From assembly GCA_017848075.1 (NCBI GenBank), contig JAGALG010000119.1:1-21174 (forward strand): a DNA stretch of 21,174 nucleotides, in the 5' to 3' direction. The notes beneath the pieces were generated by a model. That model did not search any database. It saw only the letters and a list, made by a program, of their open reading frames with translations, and had not been told where the DNA came from. Positions 20,627-21,174 of this stretch are shown piece after piece. The stretch is from Oscillospiraceae bacterium (lineage in GTDB: Bacteria; Bacillota; Clostridia; Oscillospirales; Ruminococcaceae). Numbering within the stretch: the stretch's first letter is position 1; each line of letters opens with the position of its first letter. The position numbers and the translations under genes were made by a program.

Positions 20627-21174
20627 ATGGCAAATGTCATCGCAGTAATTTGGGACTTTGATAAAACTTTGGTGGATGGTTATATGCAGGATCCAATTTT
20701 TCAACACTACGGTGTTGATGATCAGCAATTCTGGGCAGAGGTAGATCAATTACCGGGGAAATATCTTCGGGAACAGGGCGTCCGTGTGAATCGGGACACC
20801 ATCTATCTGAACCATTTCCTTCGCTATGTGAGGGAGGGGATTTTCCCTGACTTGAATAACGAAAAACTCCGCAGCTTTGGCAAGGAGCTGCATTTCTATC
20901 CCGGTGTACCGGAGATTTTTGAAAAGACCAAGAAGATGATCGCCGAAGACCCTCGCTACCGGGAATATGATATCCGGGTGGAACATTATATCGTCAGCAC
21001 CGGCATGGTCGCTGTCATCAAGGGCACATCAGTCATGGACTATGTGGATGGTGTTTGGGGCTGTGAGCTGATTGAAGGAGAGATCAATGGACGAATGGTA
21101 CTGACTGAGTTGGGTTACACCATTGATAACACCTCCAAGACCCGTGCAATTTTCGAGATCAACAAAGGAGTTCC
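20627..21174 (+). CDS. HAD-superfamily hydrolase, 3'-truncated by the window
   Basis: About 182 codons are present and the frame is open to the window edge. The N-terminus MANVIAVIWDFDKTLVDGY carries HAD motif I, DxDxT, with the nucleophile Asp10 and the general acid Asp12. A helical cap region follows, and IVSTGM (about residues 123-128) fits motif II. The lysine and acidic motifs III and IV lie beyond or near the edge and cannot be assessed. HAD enzymes are mostly phosphatases; the substrate is unknown. It has its own strong promoter and a GAGGAGGG site 7 nt before the ATG. Codon use (CGG, CCG, GGG, GGA) differs clearly from the amidohydrolases upstream and points to lower expression. Confidence 0.85.
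   Translation, partial: MANVIAVIWDFDKTLVDGYMQDPIFQHYGVDDQQFWAEVDQLPGKYLREQGVRVNRDTIYLNHFLRYVREGIFPDLNNEKLRSFGKELHFYPGVPEIFEKTKKMIAEDPRYREYDIRVEHYIVSTGMVAVIKGTSVMDYVDGVWGCELIEGEINGRMVLTELGYTIDNTSKTRAIFEINKGV

Noticed and set aside
1..21174. tRNA or rRNA genes, CRISPR arrays, insertion sequences, prophage or attachment sites
   Set aside because: No tRNA-like cloverleaf, rRNA segment, spaced repeat array, transposase or integrase was seen on either strand; the region is stable core genome.

Overview
The window looks like a chromosome segment of a low-to-moderate GC Bacillota, most likely an anaerobic Clostridia. The evidence is the uninterrupted S10-spc-alpha ribosomal super-operon in Gram-positive order (with secY, adk, map, a small KOW protein, infA and rpmJ inside it), strong AGGAGG ribosome binding sites almost everywhere, GTG and TTG starts, a zinc-type S14, a zinc-lid adenylate kinase, a T-box leader, and an archaeal/eukaryal-like prolyl-tRNA synthetase. 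No finer taxonomy can be fixed from sequence alone. Both ends are cut inside genes.

Layout. (1) 1-1660, minus strand: the 5' part of proS, preceded by a proline T-box riboswitch (specifier CCA, T-box sequence, intrinsic terminator) and an extended -10 promoter. (2) About 1660-2394: a gene-poor divergent region. Its right half holds the S10 promoter and a roughly 320-nt structured leader with a very strong intrinsic terminator (13-bp stem, six T) lying before rpsJ, which predicts transcription attenuation of the whole super-operon. (3) 2395-17925, plus strand: rpsJ-rplC-rplD-rplW-rplB-rpsS-rplV-rpsC-rplP-rpmC-rpsQ-rplN-rplX-rplE-rpsZ-rpsH-rplF-rplR-rpsE-rpmD-rplO-secY-adk-map-KOW-infA-rpmJ-rpsM-rpsK-rpsD-rpoA-rplQ, ending at a perfect intrinsic terminator. 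rpsK carries a one-base deletion in this sequence. (4) 18057-20542: an independent unit with its own promoter, two tandem paralogous metal-dependent amidohydrolases and a terminator. (5) 20562 to the end: a strong consensus promoter and the 5' part of a HAD-superfamily hydrolase gene.

How it works together: the super-operon makes about half of the ribosomal proteins, the RNA polymerase alpha subunit, the protein-export channel SecY (which inserts membrane proteins from those ribosomes), methionine aminopeptidase (which trims the new chains), adenylate kinase and IF-1. proS charges tRNA-Pro and is tuned by uncharged tRNA-Pro through its T-box. The T-box specifier CCA is also the proline codon the ribosomal genes mostly use. 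The amidohydrolase pair shares the codon style of the ribosomal genes, which suggests high expression, but its substrate cannot be told from sequence.

Most of the window is ordinary core genome. The points worth a second look are the S10 leader attenuator, the rpsK frameshift, a lysine-rich insertion in RpoA, paired hairpins before rplC and rplB, and the highly expressed-looking amidohydrolase duplication. No clearly novel defence, mobile or CRISPR system is visible.
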